Below, piece by piece: positions 40,078 to 42,246 of a stretch of 42,246 nucleotides of DNA. The position numbers and the translations under genes are program-made. This stretch comes from Gracilaria caudata (taxonomy: Eukaryota > Rhodophyta > Florideophyceae > Gracilariales > Gracilariaceae), in assembly GCA_030374735.1 (NCBI GenBank), contig JASCIV010004664.1, positions 8,191 to 50,436 of the forward strand, read 5' to 3'. The notes below the pieces were generated by a model. That model was not told the origin of the DNA and did no database searches. It was given only the letters and a program-made list of their open reading frames with translations. The first letter of the stretch is position 1. The number at the start of each line of letters is the position of its first letter.

Positions 40078-41259
40078 CTACGATTCATCGAGGCAGAGCG
40101 GACATGTCGTTCCCCTATCATCACTGGACTGCTGTTCTTCCCACTTACGCCAACACCTGCCATGGAACGAATGTCCACATAGCAATACTTTGTGTCTCTC
40201 GTCCACCACATCCATCCCATCGACGCAAATAGCACATACTTCCGAAACAGGAATGGATTCCTGTTTTCCCTTTCTGTTCGTTACTGACCGCTCAGCTTCT
40301 AGCGGTCGTGCAATTACCTCCATGTAATCGAACTGTGTTTGTCCGGCTTTGGCGCGATCCCACGTCTCATAGTAGTCGCCCACCTTTGTCCACGGCAGAC
40401 AAAATTCCATCATACTTCCGCTCTTCATGGCCCGTATTTTGTAGAAGCAGTTATTGAAAGCAAGATTTGACTTCTTCACCTTCCTTCCACACATGCAACA
40501 CTCCGCATCCACGCGCTCTACATCAAAAGTTCCAAACCCTTGATTGCAGATAACATCTTTTCTATAAGCGGTGCACTTCTTTGTAGGACATCGACCGTCA
40601 ATGCAGAACCCAGCCTGTGTAGTCCGCCACACAGGAGCAGTCGCACTCCACGGCACTGCTTCTTTTGCAGACTCATTTTCCACGTCCACGATAGTGAGAG
40701 GACCCAGTGGACCGCCACCACCGCTCAAAATCGGCATCAAGTGTAAAGTAGTGCCTTCGGTGATATTGTAGGCCCGTAGGGTACGTCCCGGGATAAGCCG
40801 TTCAAATCTCTCATCATCAAGCAGCCTAAGTCTCTTATTTTATCGCCTCCCCATAAAAACAAGTTGATGCTCATCAACTGGGATGCCCTCGATGTAGCAG
40901 CTCTTTTCCTTGACCTTTTTGATCGTGTTGATGTCTGCCACATGAAGAGTAAATGGTTCGCCGGCTAACCCCCTTGTGATAAACAAAGACATGTTATTGT
41001 ATGGCAACGGTAAGACGCTCAGCACATTTGAGACGGACAGCGCATGGCGTACATTTTTGCTGCAATCTATGTCAGCATCTAACCAGATTTTACGACTGCC
41101 ATGGGCAATTTGAAAGTTTACTTCTTTCGCCGACGTTGCCGCAAGCAAGAACTGTCTTACATCCTGTAGCGTTGTCTTGGAGTTACATGACATTCTCGTT
41201 GTCTCCCATTTCCTCGACCCACTCACAAAACGAAATTCCAGTGCAGTTGCAGAGTCCAT
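40078..41259 (-). CDS. UBL-UBL-Cys-rich-RING protein, interrupted by one in-frame TAA
   Basis: The frame from ATG 41259 is continuous to 40078 except one TAA at 40840-40842; read through, it is 393 aa. Order: a first ubiquitin-like domain (LEFRFVSGSRKWETTRM, then LQDVRQFLLA); a second, clearer one (MSLFITRGLAGEPFTLHVAD, then EGIPVDEHQLVFMG, stop region, GRTLRAYNITEGTTLHLMP); a Cys-rich domain (FCIDGRCPTKKCTAYRKDV, GFGTFDVE, ECCMCGRKV, AFNNCFY) seen in ubiquitin-like RING proteins of fungi and protists; and a C-terminal RING (CAICVDGM, LCGHSFHGRCWRKW, TCPLC). It is probably an E3 ligase or ubiquitin-handling protein. The stop lies in a 21-nt segment (40826-40846) whose excision keeps frame and restores the ubiquitin alignment. 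Shares a divergent promoter with SBDS. Confidence 0.75.
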
Positions 41260-41922
41260 GAGATGCGTTTGTATACCGTTGCGCAAAGGTAGATACTGTG
41301 CCTTCTGCCGAATCAGGTACCGTGGAGCGATTGAAAGTAGAGTTAACGAGGGAGAGAGGCGAGTGTCGATTTTGGATATGGCGTCTTCAGGCCTTGGGAC
41401 AGCGCGACAAGCCTGGGCTGGTTGTTTTGACAAGCCGTTTTGATCTTCATTTCTGCAATCATCTGTGCCGTAGCAGGTAGCGTTCTAACCCTCAACCATT
41501 CAGAACCTGTGACAGTTAGGATAGGTGAAGTACCGAAGGTACTGTTGTGACAGTTCGTGTCCTGTCGCTGCTTCTCCCTCCGTCTACCACCCAAAAGCGT
41601 AAAGATCTTCTTTGTCTGAGCTTGTGATCGCGATAATGGGCCATTACTAATGGCTGCGTACAATTAACATTAGCCCGTACAAAAAAAAATGCCGTGCCTC
41701 CAATTTCCATGATCATGATGGAGTTCAGCCCCAGGTGTGTTACAACTGCTGTAAGTCCACAAAAATGTGATGTGCGGTCTCTTGAGGCCCTGCTGGCGTC
41801 GGCGGCTGCCTCAAGAAACGCATCAAAGAACGGCATACAAGCAGTAGCCATTTTCAAACGAATGGCGTTGTTCCTCATTCTCTTTGTCTTACTCTGTCGC
41901 GCTTCACTGCAGAAAGAGTAAA
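41260..41922. promoter_or_regulatory. divergent intergenic region, UBL-RING / SBDS
   Basis: 0.66 kb. A minus open frame from ATG 41851 (MATACMPFFDAFLEAAADAS...) stays open to 41516, and another minus frame spans 41343-41663. Neither matches a family I know. They could be a small spliced gene, or chance frames in promoter sequence. Confidence 0.35.
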
Positions 41923-42246
41923 ATGAGTTTGAAACAACCGGTGACGCAGGTGCGTCTCACAAACATCGCGGTTGTGAGGCTAAAGCGTAGAGGAAAACGC
42001 TTTGAGCTAGCCTGCTACAAGAATAAAGTAGTATCATGGCGACAAGGGAATGAAAAGGACTTAGACGATGTTTTGCAAACTACCAGCATATTTAGCAATG
42101 TGTCGAAAGGAATCCTCGCCAAGACCAAAGATCTGAAAGATGCTTTTAAGACCGACGACTCTCAGGAAATTGTGCTGGAGATTCTTCGGAAAGGAGAATT
42201 GCAGGTTTCCGAAAGAGAGAGACAGTACCATGCTGACAACCTATTC
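41923..42246 (+). CDS. SBDS: SBDS/Sdo1 ribosome maturation protein, 3' truncated by window
   Basis: Partial: 108 codons to the window edge, no stop. SBDS couples to the GTPase EFL1 to release eIF6 from nascent 60S subunits, allowing subunit joining. The fragment covers almost all of the N-terminal FYSH domain: TQVRLTNIAVVRLKRRGKRF, ELACYKNKVVSWRQG, EKDLDDVLQTTSIFSNVSKG, and KTDDSQEIVLEILRKGELQV, then SERERQ. Each block tracks human SBDS nearly residue by residue. Full-length SBDS is about 250 aa, so the second and third domains lie beyond the window. The ATG (GTAAAATGAG) starts at the expected family N-terminus. No intron within the visible part. Confidence 0.97.
   Translation, partial: MSLKQPVTQVRLTNIAVVRLKRRGKRFELACYKNKVVSWRQGNEKDLDDVLQTTSIFSNVSKGILAKTKDLKDAFKTDDSQEIVLEILRKGELQVSERERQYHADNLF

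Overview
This is nuclear DNA of a small-genome photosynthetic eukaryote. Coding capacity is a mix of intron-less genes and genes with one to three short GT-AG introns (about 52-118 nt). The gene set is wholly eukaryotic: SBDS, TCF25/Rqc1, Nse1, Derlin, AP endonuclease, SLC4, a SOS1-type antiporter and an RHD3/Sey1-like protein. Two genes (SOUL, and a possible CpcT/CpeT-like protein) carry N-termini that look like plastid transit peptides. A red alga (Rhodophyta) is my best guess from the compact introns, SLC4 plus SOS1-type transporters and plastid genes. The lineage is an inference and I cannot fix genus or species.

Layout. 1-11 kb: a four-finger C2H2 protein (1171-1921, three exons), a gene-poor stretch with LINE 3'-end debris (2-5.6 kb), a small coiled-coil protein (5766-6248, minus), a four-exon AP endonuclease (7232-8697) and a MnmA/MTU1 tRNA thiouridylase (9241-10452). 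11-42 kb: thirteen consecutive genes strictly alternate strand: unknown 682-aa protein (+), RHD3/Sey1-like pseudo-GTPase (-), CaMK-type kinase (+), Derlin (-), Nse1 (+), LURP-one/tubby-like protein (-), SLC4 transporter (+), SOUL haem protein (-), plastid-type unknown (+), TCF25 (-), SOS1-like antiporter (+), UBL-UBL-RING protein (-), SBDS (+, runs off the end). Every second intergenic region is therefore a shared divergent promoter, and every other one a convergent 3' end. The tightest is SLC4/SOUL, with 10 bases between stop codons. Two convergent gaps (18.1-20.4 and 29.8-30.9 kb) hold decayed non-LTR retrotransposons.

Functional themes. There is no operon. The content is housekeeping: ER quality control (Derlin with a Cdc48-binding SHP tail; RHD3-like ER shaping), ribosome maturation and quality control (SBDS, TCF25), DNA repair (AP endonuclease, Nse1), tRNA thiolation (MnmA), ion and bicarbonate transport (SLC4, SOS1-like) and ubiquitin signalling (UBL-RING, Nse1, Derlin).

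Most notable observations: (1) the RHD3/Sey1-like protein has lost its P-loop and other G motifs; (2) the SOS1-like antiporter has Ser-Phe where CPA1 exchangers carry the Asn-Asp ion-binding pair; (3) the second ubiquitin-like domain of the RING protein is broken by an in-frame TAA inside a 21-nt segment whose removal restores the ubiquitin alignment, suggesting a micro-intron or tiny insertion; (4) Nse1 lacks its RING; (5) a local LINE family ends in a stem-loop plus (GA)n tail; (6) the SLC4/LURP-one promoter contains a tight cluster of three palindromes.
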